Assembly (NCBI GenBank): GCA_964464965.1
Contig: CAYXHM010000003.1
Coordinates: 310,001-374,000, forward strand
DNA: 64,000 nucleotides
Direction of reading: 5' to 3'
From: UBA5543 sp964464965
GTDB taxonomy: Bacteria > Bacteroidota > Bacteroidia > Chitinophagales > Chitinophagaceae
Position 1 is the stretch's first letter; each line of letters starts with the position of its first letter. Positions 43,139 through 51,334 of this stretch are shown here, piece by piece. A program made the position numbers and the translations under genes. A model generated the notes under the pieces. The model did not search any database. It was not told where the DNA came from and saw nothing but the letters and a program-made list of their open reading frames with translations.

Positions 43139-45178
43139 TTACCTCAGTAATAATATATCTCCTTTCATCAGTTCACTTTCGCTCTTGTATTTGTATTGGA
43201 TTTGGTAAAAGTAAATGCCAATATCTGCCAGGCTGGCACCTTGCATGCCATTCCACCCTTGTGCCGGGTCATTAGTAGTGTACACTCTTTCTCCCCAACG
43301 GTTATAAATGCTTAAGCTGTAATCCATCAATGAACCCACATCGCCCAGCATGCGGGCAATATCATTTTTGCCATCGCCGTTAGGTGTAAACGCACCCGGG
43401 AAATACAGGCTACAGTTACGTTGTACAACAGTTATGCTGTCGCTTACAGTTGCGCATTTACTGCTGATAGTTACGAAGTATTTTCCCGGTTTTGTTACAT
43501 CTAATGTATTACCCGTTGAGCCATCCTGCCACAGGTAATTACCTGTTTCTGTAGTTACAGCGCTTTGCGGTAGGATAATTTTTACATCATTGCATACAGT
43601 AGTATCGTTTCCTAAATGGATACCCGGTAGTAGATAGTAGCCGACAGTTGTTTCATCTGCATCTGTGCAGCCCTTATAAGTTATAGTTAAACCATAAGTT
43701 CCGGTATCGGTTACTGTGATATTATCACCATGGTTGCCATTGCTCCACAGGTAAGTGGTGCCTTGCGGTTGCGTATTGCTTTGTAGTACAATCGTATCGC
43801 CCGGGCATATGGTGGTGTCATTATTTATAAAAGCTTTCATATTGACCTCTTCTACTACAAAAGTGTCTGTGTTTATTTTACAGTCTTCATCATGACCATG
43901 CACCCAATATACGCCGGGCTGCGTTGATGTATATTTCTCATCGTGACTACCATCCTGCCATGTTACGTCTTGCTTGTTAGGTTTTAAAACAACCGGCTGG
44001 CCATTGCAAATTGCAGAATTTGTACTGGTATTAGCGCTGGTACTGAACATCTTAGGAATAACTACCCTTGCCGGTAGATTGTAGGTAGCCCTGCCGCCTA
44101 TTCTTATAGCCTTATCAGTATATGTACAGCCAGGTGGCCGGGAGTCGCAATTCGATATCATGTCCAGGTAGCCATTTTCATACCGTACTATGTAGATATT
44201 ACCGTCACTGCGTAATTGCATACTATTAATAAACTGGGAGTGGCGTGAATAGCCTACTACCATTTTAGACGCGGTGATAGCATCTTTTGTAGGTAGTGTA
44301 ATATCGTATTGAAACACGGTATCACCATCGTTTGAATACAGATATTTTCCATTAGGTGAAAACTCGCAATTGTAATAATTCAGACGGGCAGTTGTGTCGG
44401 CCATTCGCCCGTTAGTTATTTTACCTGTTGCAGGGTTAAAGTCATGAATAGCCAGGTAAGAAAAATTAGTGACACGGCTGAAATACGCGCTTGCAGTAGC
44501 AATTTTTCTGGAATCAGGAGAAGGCCTGATACAATAGACATCAGGTAGGCTTGTAGGATAGGTTGCTGAAGATATAACGGGCTGAGGGTCCACACCGTTT
44601 GCGGAAACTTTATAAGCATAAAACTCGCCGGTTTTAAGGTTTTGTGATACAACCCATGCCACTTCACAGCCTTGCATTACGGTCATAGCCTCTGTGAAAT
44701 TTTCGCCTGTTTTTATCTTTTTCATGCCTGGTACCACACCACCAAGTCCGTTGTTCAGGTTCATATCTACTACCGAGTAGAATAATTTCCCACGATCCAG
44801 GGATATTGATGGCAGGCTAAACACATAATATTTATTTTCATCGTTGATAAACGGAACAATGACTACACCTTGTAAAGATGATTGTGTTGTTTCATCCTCC
44901 CCTATCCCTGTACCATTCTGCATTACATTGTGACCTGCATCCCATATTCTTGACCCATCCGAATAAAATAGTAATGCCCCGGTGTGTTTGTCGCTAATTG
45001 AAGCAGTTGGTTCTAACGAATACATTCCTGAGTGAAATCCGACAGGTGGATTGGTATTAAAGTTAACACCGCCATTATGCCCCATGCACCAGACATTATC
45101 CTGTTTTTGCGCAAAGCCGCTGAAACAAAGCAGGATAAAACCGGCGAGAAGGAACCATATCCGTATGTGAAGTGTCAT
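43139..45178 (-). CDS. T9SS type B sorting-domain (CHU_C) surface protein, copy 1
   Basis: A 679-residue protein when started at ATG 45178, where the signal peptide (MTLHIRIWFLLAGFILLCFSGFAQ, here starting LHIRIW) begins; an ATG 13 codons upstream is unlikely. The N-terminal ~400 residues look like a beta-propeller (KQDNVWCMGHNGG, DGNIYIVRYENGYLD), followed by three Cys-containing Ig/PKD-like modules ending DTTVCNDVKI, and the C-terminal gliding-motility-associated domain with the signature FTPNGDGKND and SIYNRWGERVY. The latter is a type B sorting domain for T9SS export. Paralogous to the next gene. Confidence 0.88.
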   Translation of the reverse strand: MTLHIRIWFLLAGFILLCFSGFAQKQDNVWCMGHNGGVNFNTNPPVGFHSGMYSLEPTASISDKHTGALLFYSDGSRIWDAGHNVMQNGTGIGEDETTQSSLQGVVIVPFINDENKYYVFSLPSISLDRGKLFYSVVDMNLNNGLGGVVPGMKKIKTGENFTEAMTVMQGCEVAWVVSQNLKTGEFYAYKVSANGVDPQPVISSATYPTSLPDVYCIRPSPDSRKIATASAYFSRVTNFSYLAIHDFNPATGKITNGRMADTTARLNYYNCEFSPNGKYLYSNDGDTVFQYDITLPTKDAITASKMVVGYSRHSQFINSMQLRSDGNIYIVRYENGYLDMISNCDSRPPGCTYTDKAIRIGGRATYNLPARVVIPKMFSTSANTSTNSAICNGQPVVLKPNKQDVTWQDGSHDEKYTSTQPGVYWVHGHDEDCKINTDTFVVEEVNMKAFINNDTTICPGDTIVLQSNTQPQGTTYLWSNGNHGDNITVTDTGTYGLTITYKGCTDADETTVGYYLLPGIHLGNDTTVCNDVKIILPQSAVTTETGNYLWQDGSTGNTLDVTKPGKYFVTISSKCATVSDSITVVQRNCSLYFPGAFTPNGDGKNDIARMLGDVGSLMDYSLSIYNRWGERVYTTNDPAQGWNGMQGASLADIGIYFYQIQYKYKSESELMKGDILLLR

Positions 45179-45330
45179 TTTTACCCCGGGGAGAAACTCG
45201 ATACCTCCCTCAACCAATCATTGTTACATGGACAAAAATGCAAAAAAAATGGTTTAGTAATGCCACAGTAAATTCCTTTCTACTATAACAAGGCTATTTT
45301 CAATCTATAGGATAATGGCATAATGCATAC

Positions 45331-47355
45331 TTACCTCACCAGTGTAATATCGCCTTTCATAAGTTCATACTTACCCTGGTATCTGTACTGTATATAGTAG
45401 AAATAAACACCGAGGTCGGCTAGGCTGGCGCCATGCATACCGTTCCATCCTTCGCGTGGATTGGTACCCGTATATATTAATTGTCCCCAGCGATTGTAGA
45501 TATTCAACGCGAAATCTGTCAGTGAACCCACATCGCCTGCCATACGTGCTATGTCATTTTTGCCATCGCCATTAGGGGAAAACGCGCTCGGGAAAAACAG
45601 GTGGCAGTTCCGCCTGGCTACAGTTATACTGTCTGTAATGGACTGGCATTGGTTTGCAACCCTGACAGCATATTTCCCAGGCTCTGTTACAGTAAAATCG
45701 GTTTCTGTTGAGCCATCCTGCCACAGGTAATTACTTGTTTCTGCAGCGGTGACGCTTTCAGGCAGCGTAAGTGTAACTCCCTTACAGATCTGTGTGTCAT
45801 TCCCCAGCTCTATGCTTATCTCCGGGATGTAGGTCATAACTGTTTCATCTGTATCAGAGCAACCTGAATTATTAACAATAAGCCTATATGCACCACCTTC
45901 AGACACTTTAATAGTGTCATTTGTACTGCCATTGCTCCATAAATAAGATGTGCCGGATGGCTGTGCATTGGCATACAGGGTTATTGTATCACCTGCACAT
46001 AGGATGGTATCATCGTTGATAGTTACGTCAACCCGCAGGTCTTCTACTACAAATGTATCTGTACGTATTTCACAATCGCTGTTCAGGCTGCGCACCCAAT
46101 ATATACCTGACTGTGTAATGTTAAAACTATTGTCATTGCTACCGTCTTGCCAGGTGACATTTACCCCGTCAACATTGATTTTTATTGGTATGCCATTACA
46201 AATTGATGTGTCTGTAGTAGTACTGCCCACCACTTTGGCATTATCCGGCATTGCTATCCTGGCGGGTAGCCCGTATGTTGCTTTCCCCCCTATCTCTACA
46301 GCTTTGTCTGTATATACACAACTGGGAGCTAAGGCATCACAGTTAGAGATTCTATCCAGGTATTCTGATTCATAGCGTACGATATAAATATTCCCGTCGT
46401 CACGCAGTTGCATACCGTTAAGGAAAAAGGAAGTGGACAAGGAAATGTAAGTTTTTGATGCAGTAATATCAGCAAGCGTAGGCAACGAGATGTTATATTG
46501 ATACACATCCCTTTCCGTCGCTACGTACAGCAGTTTCCCATTAGGTGAAAACTCAAAACCATAATATGCCACATTCTTCAAAGTATCTCCCAGCTTTCCA
46601 TTGGTTATCCGCCCAGTCATACCGTCAAAATCATGAACGGCAATATAGGTGTCCCCTCCTACCTGGTTAAATATTCTGCCGGTAGAGGCTATCTTTTTAT
46701 AGTCCGGGGATGTTTTCATTGCACTCTCATATGCCGGGCGTTTCGAATAATTGAGCGGTGATATAACCGGTGTGGTATTTAACCCGTTAGCTGATATCTC
46801 ATAGGCATAAAAATCTCCGGTCTGTTTTTTTTGTGTTACCAGCCATACTATACCACAGCCACGCATAGCCACCATCGCCTCGTTAAAGCCCGTGTCTATC
46901 TTTATTTTTTTTGTTGATGCCATTACACCCCCTAAACCATTATTAAGCGTCATATCTACTACAGAATAGTATAAATGCCCATCAAAAGGTTTTATAGAAG
47001 GGCGTGTAAAAACATAATATTTAGTCTCATCATTTATAAAAGGTACAATAACACAACCTTGTGCAGAAGTTTGTGTTTTTTCATTCAAACCGATATCCGT
47101 ACCATTCTGCATGATATTATGTGTGGCATCCCATATTTTCGAACCATCAGAATAAAAAAGCAAAGCGCCTGTATGCCTGTCGCTGATTGATGCTACTGTT
47201 TCTATAGCGTTAATGGAAGATTGAAACTTTGTAGGTGGTGTCGTATTAAAATCAATGCCACCGTTAAACCCCATACACCAAACATTATCCTGTTTTTGTG
47301 CATGAACAGAAAAATGGATAAATAAGATGATTGTGACTATTGCCAATATCCGCAT
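45331..47355 (-). CDS. T9SS type B sorting-domain (CHU_C) surface protein, copy 2
   Basis: A 674-residue paralog of the protein at 43139 with the same order of parts: signal peptide (MRILAIVTIILFIHFSVHAQ), propeller-like N-terminus beginning KQDNVWCMGFNGG, Cys-containing Ig-like modules, and the C-terminal type B sorting domain (FSPNGDGKND, NIYNRWGQLIY). Most motifs are shared word for word, so the pair arose by tandem duplication. Upstream and between the copies there are only short gaps. Function is unknown; surface display inferred from the sorting domain. Confidence 0.88.
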   Translation of the reverse strand: MRILAIVTIILFIHFSVHAQKQDNVWCMGFNGGIDFNTTPPTKFQSSINAIETVASISDRHTGALLFYSDGSKIWDATHNIMQNGTDIGLNEKTQTSAQGCVIVPFINDETKYYVFTRPSIKPFDGHLYYSVVDMTLNNGLGGVMASTKKIKIDTGFNEAMVAMRGCGIVWLVTQKKQTGDFYAYEISANGLNTTPVISPLNYSKRPAYESAMKTSPDYKKIASTGRIFNQVGGDTYIAVHDFDGMTGRITNGKLGDTLKNVAYYGFEFSPNGKLLYVATERDVYQYNISLPTLADITASKTYISLSTSFFLNGMQLRDDGNIYIVRYESEYLDRISNCDALAPSCVYTDKAVEIGGKATYGLPARIAMPDNAKVVGSTTTDTSICNGIPIKINVDGVNVTWQDGSNDNSFNITQSGIYWVRSLNSDCEIRTDTFVVEDLRVDVTINDDTILCAGDTITLYANAQPSGTSYLWSNGSTNDTIKVSEGGAYRLIVNNSGCSDTDETVMTYIPEISIELGNDTQICKGVTLTLPESVTAAETSNYLWQDGSTETDFTVTEPGKYAVRVANQCQSITDSITVARRNCHLFFPSAFSPNGDGKNDIARMAGDVGSLTDFALNIYNRWGQLIYTGTNPREGWNGMHGASLADLGVYFYYIQYRYQGKYELMKGDITLVR

Positions 47356-47599
47356 GTCGTAGCTGTTGTAAAAAATTGATTATTACCTGTCTTGCAACCG
47401 TTATCCCCCCCAAAATTATGCCAGATATATGCCGTGTACAGGGCCTTGGTATAACGCTGATAAATATTGCTGTTGCAGTTTTAACCAAAGACAGGATTTG
47501 TCATGCGAAATATTAACTGTATGTTGATGATGACTTATACAGCCTTCCGGATTAATATTTTTTGTCGTGAATAATGTAATAATAACTCTCTTTTAAAGT

Positions 47600-47607
47600 T
47601 ATATTTG
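47600..47607 (+). promoter_or_regulatory. -7 box (TATATTTG) for the lipoprotein gene at 47631
   Basis: Consensus TAnnTTTG 23 nt upstream of the ATG; the -33 element is not clear. Confidence 0.45.
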
Positions 47608-47630
47608 ATATAGCCTAAAACATTAATGGT

Positions 47631-48269
47631 ATGAAATACCTGGTATTAATCCTTACCGCAGCAATTGCTTTCAGTTCTTGTAGTAAGAACAACCGCATTG
47701 GATATAACAAGCTAGAGTGCCCGGCATATAATCCCACGTTTCTGAATACGTGGTTCCCATATGAAGAGGGCCATACTTATTATTACAAAAGCAATAATGG
47801 TGAACGGCATTGGTTGGCCATACAGAGTATCAACTATTCTGATGGAGATGAACCACAGGGGTGCATGATACCGCAGGAATGTATCCCATCAGGTAATGTT
47901 TTTGCATACAGGGATTTAGACCAGTATGATAAAATCTGGCTGAGCGCAAGCCACCACATCAGTGGTGGGGTAGAACGGGTAACGTTGGCCTGGAACAGTA
48001 CTAATATACAGCTGGTTGTAAACGATGACCAGAGCATGGGTCTTGACCCGATGTATTACGAAAGACCTGAAGACTACTACCGCGACATAAAACCTGAATT
48101 TACTTATCATAGTAGCAGGGCGCTGAATGAGGTAACTTATAATGATGTTTATGAGATTACCCTGAATAAAAACGATATGGGCAACGCCCGTAAGTTATAC
48201 CTGGTGAAAAACAGGGGCGTCATCGGCTACGAAACGCAGGATGGAAATACTTTCTGGATGGAGCGCTAA
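47631..48269 (+). CDS. Putative lipoprotein of unknown function
   Basis: A 212-residue protein with a lipoprotein signal (MKYLVLILTAAIAFSSC, Cys17). The mature part is rich in Tyr, Trp and Asn (FPYEEGHTYYYKSNNGERHW), consistent with a beta-rich surface domain. No recognised family. It is monocistronic, between a consensus -7 box and a strong terminator at 48287-48315. Confidence 0.68.
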   Translation: MKYLVLILTAAIAFSSCSKNNRIGYNKLECPAYNPTFLNTWFPYEEGHTYYYKSNNGERHWLAIQSINYSDGDEPQGCMIPQECIPSGNVFAYRDLDQYDKIWLSASHHISGGVERVTLAWNSTNIQLVVNDDQSMGLDPMYYERPEDYYRDIKPEFTYHSSRALNEVTYNDVYEITLNKNDMGNARKLYLVKNRGVIGYETQDGNTFWMER

Positions 48270-48286
48270 AAACATTTTTATTGGTG

Positions 48287-48315
48287 GCGGGACTGTTACA
48301 GTCCCGCTTTTTTTA
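48287..48315 (+). terminator. Intrinsic terminator
   Basis: GCGGGACTGTTACAGTCCCGC hairpin followed by eight T, at the end of the lipoprotein gene and close to the stop of the convergent Fur-type gene. Confidence 0.85.
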
Positions 48316-48319
48316 TGTG

Positions 48320-48694
48320 TTAAACACAGGTTTTACAATACCCTGTAAGCAGGCAGTTTACATTTTCAACCTTATACCCTCGCGGCACTTTAAAGGCTAC
48401 CTCTTCTTTCAGGCATTCCACTTTTTCGCACTTCATGCACCTGAAATGGAAATGGTCGTGGTGATGATGCTCGTTGTGGCAATTGTGACACAATGCGTAA
48501 TAATATTTTCCGTCGTCACTTAGTATTTTGTGCACCAGGCCATCTTCGCAAAAACTGTTCAATACCCGGTACACAGTTACCCTGTCCATGGTACCGTTTA
48601 CTTCATGTTCTATGTCCTCCTGGCTCATTGCTGTTTTTGAAGTGCTCAGCAGGTTCAGTACAGCCTGTTTCGCAGGGGTGTTTCTCCTCTTCAT
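48320..48694 (-). CDS. Fur-family metalloregulator
   Basis: A 124-residue regulator of the Fur/Zur/PerR family. Residues 1-75 are the winged helix (ISQED-type MSQEDIEHEV, DRVTVYRVL as recognition helix). The C-terminal dimerisation domain has a His-rich metal site (CHNCHNEHHHHDHFHFRC) and the structural zinc Cys pairs CMKCEKVEC and CLLTGYCKTC. The run of histidines is unusually long and suggests zinc or nickel/manganese sensing, but the metal cannot be decided from sequence. Divergent from the flavoprotein gene, whose -33 box is covered by a 7-1-7 dyad that is the likely binding site. Confidence 0.9.
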   Translation of the reverse strand: MKRRNTPAKQAVLNLLSTSKTAMSQEDIEHEVNGTMDRVTVYRVLNSFCEDGLVHKILSDDGKYYYALCHNCHNEHHHHDHFHFRCMKCEKVECLKEEVAFKVPRGYKVENVNCLLTGYCKTCV

Positions 48695-48704
48695 AATTCG
48701 TTAA

Positions 48705-48719
48705 TGCAATTAAGTTGCA
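48705..48719. promoter_or_regulatory. Fur-type 7-1-7 operator
   Basis: TGCAATT A AGTTGCA, an inverted repeat with six of seven pairs matching, in the gap between the divergent Fur-type and flavoprotein genes. It covers the flavoprotein -33 element (TTG 48715-48717), so bound repressor would block that promoter and could also act on its own gene. Confidence 0.65.
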
Positions 48720-48744
48720 ATAATAAAATAAAAACCTACATTTG
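48715..48744 (+). promoter_or_regulatory. Promoter of the flavoprotein gene
   Basis: TTG (48715-48717) and TACATTTG (48737-48744) are 19 bp apart. The ATG at 48754 follows so closely that the transcript is nearly leaderless. Confidence 0.7.
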
Positions 48745-48753
48745 CCAAATAAG

Positions 48754-49761
48754 ATGTCAAACAAAACGACAAGAAAAGCATTTATAACACAGGGCAGCAT
48801 GGCGGTAGCGGCAATGATGATACCACTGCGCACCCTGGCAAATACAGTAAATATGGCTGAGAACAATCTTTACGATGTGATAATAGTTGGTGGTAGTTAT
48901 GCGGGTTTGTCTGCGGCCATGTCCCTGGGCAGGTCTTTGCGCAAGGTATTGGTAATAGACAGCGGGAAACCCTGCAACCGGCAAACACCCCATTCGCATA
49001 ATTTCATTACGCATGACGGCCATACACCGCAAGAGATAGCCGCCCAGGCAAAGGCGCAGGTAGAAAAATACAGCACAGTAACATTTTACAGCGGCCTGGC
49101 GACAAAGGGTGCAAAAACAGAAACAGGGTTTGAGATACAAACTGAAACCGGCGATAAGTTTGAAGCGAAGAAACTGGTGTTTGCCACCGGCATGAAGGAT
49201 ATAATGCCGGACATAAAAGGCTTTGCCGCATGCTGGGGCATATCTGTAGTGCATTGCCCTTACTGCCATGGCTACGAGATACGCGACAAGAACACCGGTA
49301 TTATAGCCAATGGTGATGCTGCTTACCATTATACACAGTTGGTAGCTAACCTTACAAAGCAGCTAACGGTTTTTACAAATGGCGCATCAACTCTTACTGA
49401 AGAACAGGCTGCTGGTTTGGCAAGGCACAACATAGCAATAGTTGAAAAGGCTATTGACAGCATAGAGCATGATAACGGGCAGATAAAGCACCTGGTTTTT
49501 AAAGATGGCACTACACACGCCCTGGATGCTTTGTATAACAGGCCGGATATGATACAGCATTGCGATATACCTGCACAATTGGGGTGCGAAATGACTGAGC
49601 ACGGATTTATAGTGACAGATAGCCTGCAGAAAACAACCGTGCCCGGGGTGTTTACCTGTGGAGATAATGCTACACAGATGAGGGCAGTAGCCGCGGCTGT
49701 TGCATCGGGAAACCTTGCAGGTGCCATGGTAAACCACGAACTGGTGCACGAGGCGTTTTAG
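48754..49761 (+). CDS. Thioredoxin-reductase-like FAD/NAD(P) flavoprotein with N-terminal export-like segment
   Basis: A 335-residue flavoprotein; the ATG at 48754 is used rather than an upstream TTG. FAD motif VIIVGGSYAGLSAAM begins near residue 39, FATGMKDIMPD near 147, the redox-site HCPYCHGYE near 167 (CxxC), and a C-terminal FTCGDNATQMRAVAAAVASG. Compared with normal thioredoxin reductases it carries an extra N-terminal segment of about 35 residues (TTRKAFITQGSMAVAAMMIPL) resembling a Tat signal with RK instead of RR, so it may be exported as a folded flavoprotein. It is divergent from the Fur-type regulator and probably metal- or redox-controlled. Confidence 0.82.
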   Translation: MSNKTTRKAFITQGSMAVAAMMIPLRTLANTVNMAENNLYDVIIVGGSYAGLSAAMSLGRSLRKVLVIDSGKPCNRQTPHSHNFITHDGHTPQEIAAQAKAQVEKYSTVTFYSGLATKGAKTETGFEIQTETGDKFEAKKLVFATGMKDIMPDIKGFAACWGISVVHCPYCHGYEIRDKNTGIIANGDAAYHYTQLVANLTKQLTVFTNGASTLTEEQAAGLARHNIAIVEKAIDSIEHDNGQIKHLVFKDGTTHALDALYNRPDMIQHCDIPAQLGCEMTEHGFIVTDSLQKTTVPGVFTCGDNATQMRAVAAAVASGNLAGAMVNHELVHEAF

Positions 49762-49829
49762 CCACGATATTCCCATCCAAACTTTTACAGCCCACCTGCG
49801 TTTATAATAACGGAGGTGAGCTTTCATTT

Positions 49830-50033
49830 ATGCCATCATCAGTCATAGCGGCATATCATTACAACGAGGCGACGCATATACTTACCATAAAGTACGTATC
49901 AGGCATCGTGTATGAATACCTGGGTGTGCCTGTTGCAGTGTATGATGAAATGAAGAAATGGACTTCAAAAGGAAGCTTTCTGAATAAAAAGATTAAGGGT
50001 AATTACGATTTCAGAAAGGTAGAAGAGGAATAG
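49830..50033 (+). CDS. KTSC-domain protein
   Basis: A 67-residue protein made of one KTSC domain: SSVIAAYHYNEATHILTI at the start, VYEYLGVPVAVYDEMKKW in the middle, and SKGSFLNKKIKGNYDF at the end. Members are small cytosolic proteins of unknown biochemical role, frequently found near RNA- or DNA-associated genes. Spacing to the next gene is 15 nt, so it is likely translated with it. Confidence 0.85.
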   Translation: MPSSVIAAYHYNEATHILTIKYVSGIVYEYLGVPVAVYDEMKKWTSKGSFLNKKIKGNYDFRKVEEE

Positions 50034-50048
50034 GATAAAGACATAACT

Positions 50049-50306
50049 ATGAAAGCAGAAAGTATTGTAGGCATTGTGGCGGGGATATTAACCGCGGCGT
50101 CGCTGCTACCGCAACTGGTAAAAATTATAAAGGAGAAGAAAAGCGATGATGTGTCTGCCGGTATGCTGATAGTCTTAATGCTTGGCCTCTGCACATGGAT
50201 AGCATATGGCATCATGAAAAATGATTTGCCCATTATTATCACCAACGCTTTTTCTGTTACAGTAAATCTTTTTGTCATCATCCTGAAAAAGCGTTACAGT
50301 TCATGA
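50049..50306 (+). CDS. SemiSWEET sugar transporter
   Basis: An 85-residue membrane protein with three transmembrane helices of the SemiSWEET/MtN3 family, which form homodimers that move sugars by facilitated diffusion. The PQ-loop motif LLPQLVKI near residue 19, SDDVSAGMLIVL in helix 2 and NAFSVTVNLFVIILK in helix 3 are visible. The 3' end overlaps the exonuclease start by 4 nt (ATGA), placing it in one transcript with repair genes, an odd combination. Confidence 0.9.
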   Translation: MKAESIVGIVAGILTAASLLPQLVKIIKEKKSDDVSAGMLIVLMLGLCTWIAYGIMKNDLPIIITNAFSVTVNLFVIILKKRYSS

Positions 50307-51334
50307 TAACATTTGACCAGAACGGCATATACTGCGCCAGGGCCAATATATATATAGACCCCTGGAAGCCTGTGGGTAAAGCCATCATCACGCATGCCCA
50401 TTCAGACCATGCACGCATGGGTATGGGCAGCTACCTGGCGCATGAGCATGCGGCGCCTGTGTTGCGTTACAGGCTGGGCGCAGATATATCTTTGCAGCAA
50501 ATGGCTTATGGTGAAGTGCTGGACGTGAATGGTGTTAAAATAAGCCTGCACCCTGCGGGGCATATATGGGGCTCTGCACAGGTAAGGCTGGAGTATAAAG
50601 GTGAGGTGTGGGTGATAAGTGGCGACTATAAATTACAGCAGGATGGTATCAGCACAGATTTTGAGCCTGTACGCTGCCAGCATTTTATTACAGAAAGTAC
50701 ATTTGGCCTGCCGGTATATAAATTTCCTGACCCCGTGCAGGTGCATGCAGATATCAACAACTGGTGGCGCAACAACAGTGCAGAGGGGAAAAACTCTGTC
50801 ATATGCGCTTACGCGCTGGGCAAAGCGCAGCGTGTATTGCAGCATCTTGATACCACCATTGGTGATGTATATACCCATGGTGCTGTGGAGAACATTAATG
50901 CGCTGTACGAACAGGTGGTAGGTAAGTTACCCCGGTCGCAAGGTGTAAATACTGTAGCCAACAGGAAGGATATAAAAGGCGCTATGATCATTGCACCGCC
51001 ATCGGCGCTGAACACACCATGGATAAAATCATTTCAACCATACAGGCTGGGTATATGTAGTGGGTGGATGCAGCTGCGCGGTGCAAGGCGCAGGCGTGGT
51101 GCGGATATGGGTTTCATTTTGTCTGACCACGCAGACTGGGCACAACTGGATGCAGCAGTACTGGCGACAGGTGCGCAGCATGTATATGTTACCCACGGCT
51201 ACAAGTCGATATATGCGCGCTGGCTGAAGACGAACTACGGCCTGGATGCTACAGAAGTGGAAACGCTATATACGGGCGAACTGCTGGACGATACTACCGG
51301 CGCTGAACAAAACACACAGGATGAAAGCATTTAG
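50303..51334 (+). CDS. Ligase-associated DNA exonuclease (metallo-beta-lactamase/beta-CASP fold)
   Basis: A 343-residue nuclease of the metallo-beta-lactamase superfamily found beside ATP-dependent DNA ligases. The metal motif is ITHAHSDHARMG (HxHxDH) near residue 32; HPAGHIWGSAQVRL near 82 and ISGDYKL near 111 supply further ligands; FILSDHADWAQLD near 275 and YVTHG near 298 complete the beta-CASP set. Family members process DNA ends before ligation. Its last codons overlap the ligase start by 14 nt, implying translational coupling. Confidence 0.9.
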   Translation: MITFDQNGIYCARANIYIDPWKPVGKAIITHAHSDHARMGMGSYLAHEHAAPVLRYRLGADISLQQMAYGEVLDVNGVKISLHPAGHIWGSAQVRLEYKGEVWVISGDYKLQQDGISTDFEPVRCQHFITESTFGLPVYKFPDPVQVHADINNWWRNNSAEGKNSVICAYALGKAQRVLQHLDTTIGDVYTHGAVENINALYEQVVGKLPRSQGVNTVANRKDIKGAMIIAPPSALNTPWIKSFQPYRLGICSGWMQLRGARRRRGADMGFILSDHADWAQLDAAVLATGAQHVYVTHGYKSIYARWLKTNYGLDATEVETLYTGELLDDTTGAEQNTQDESI

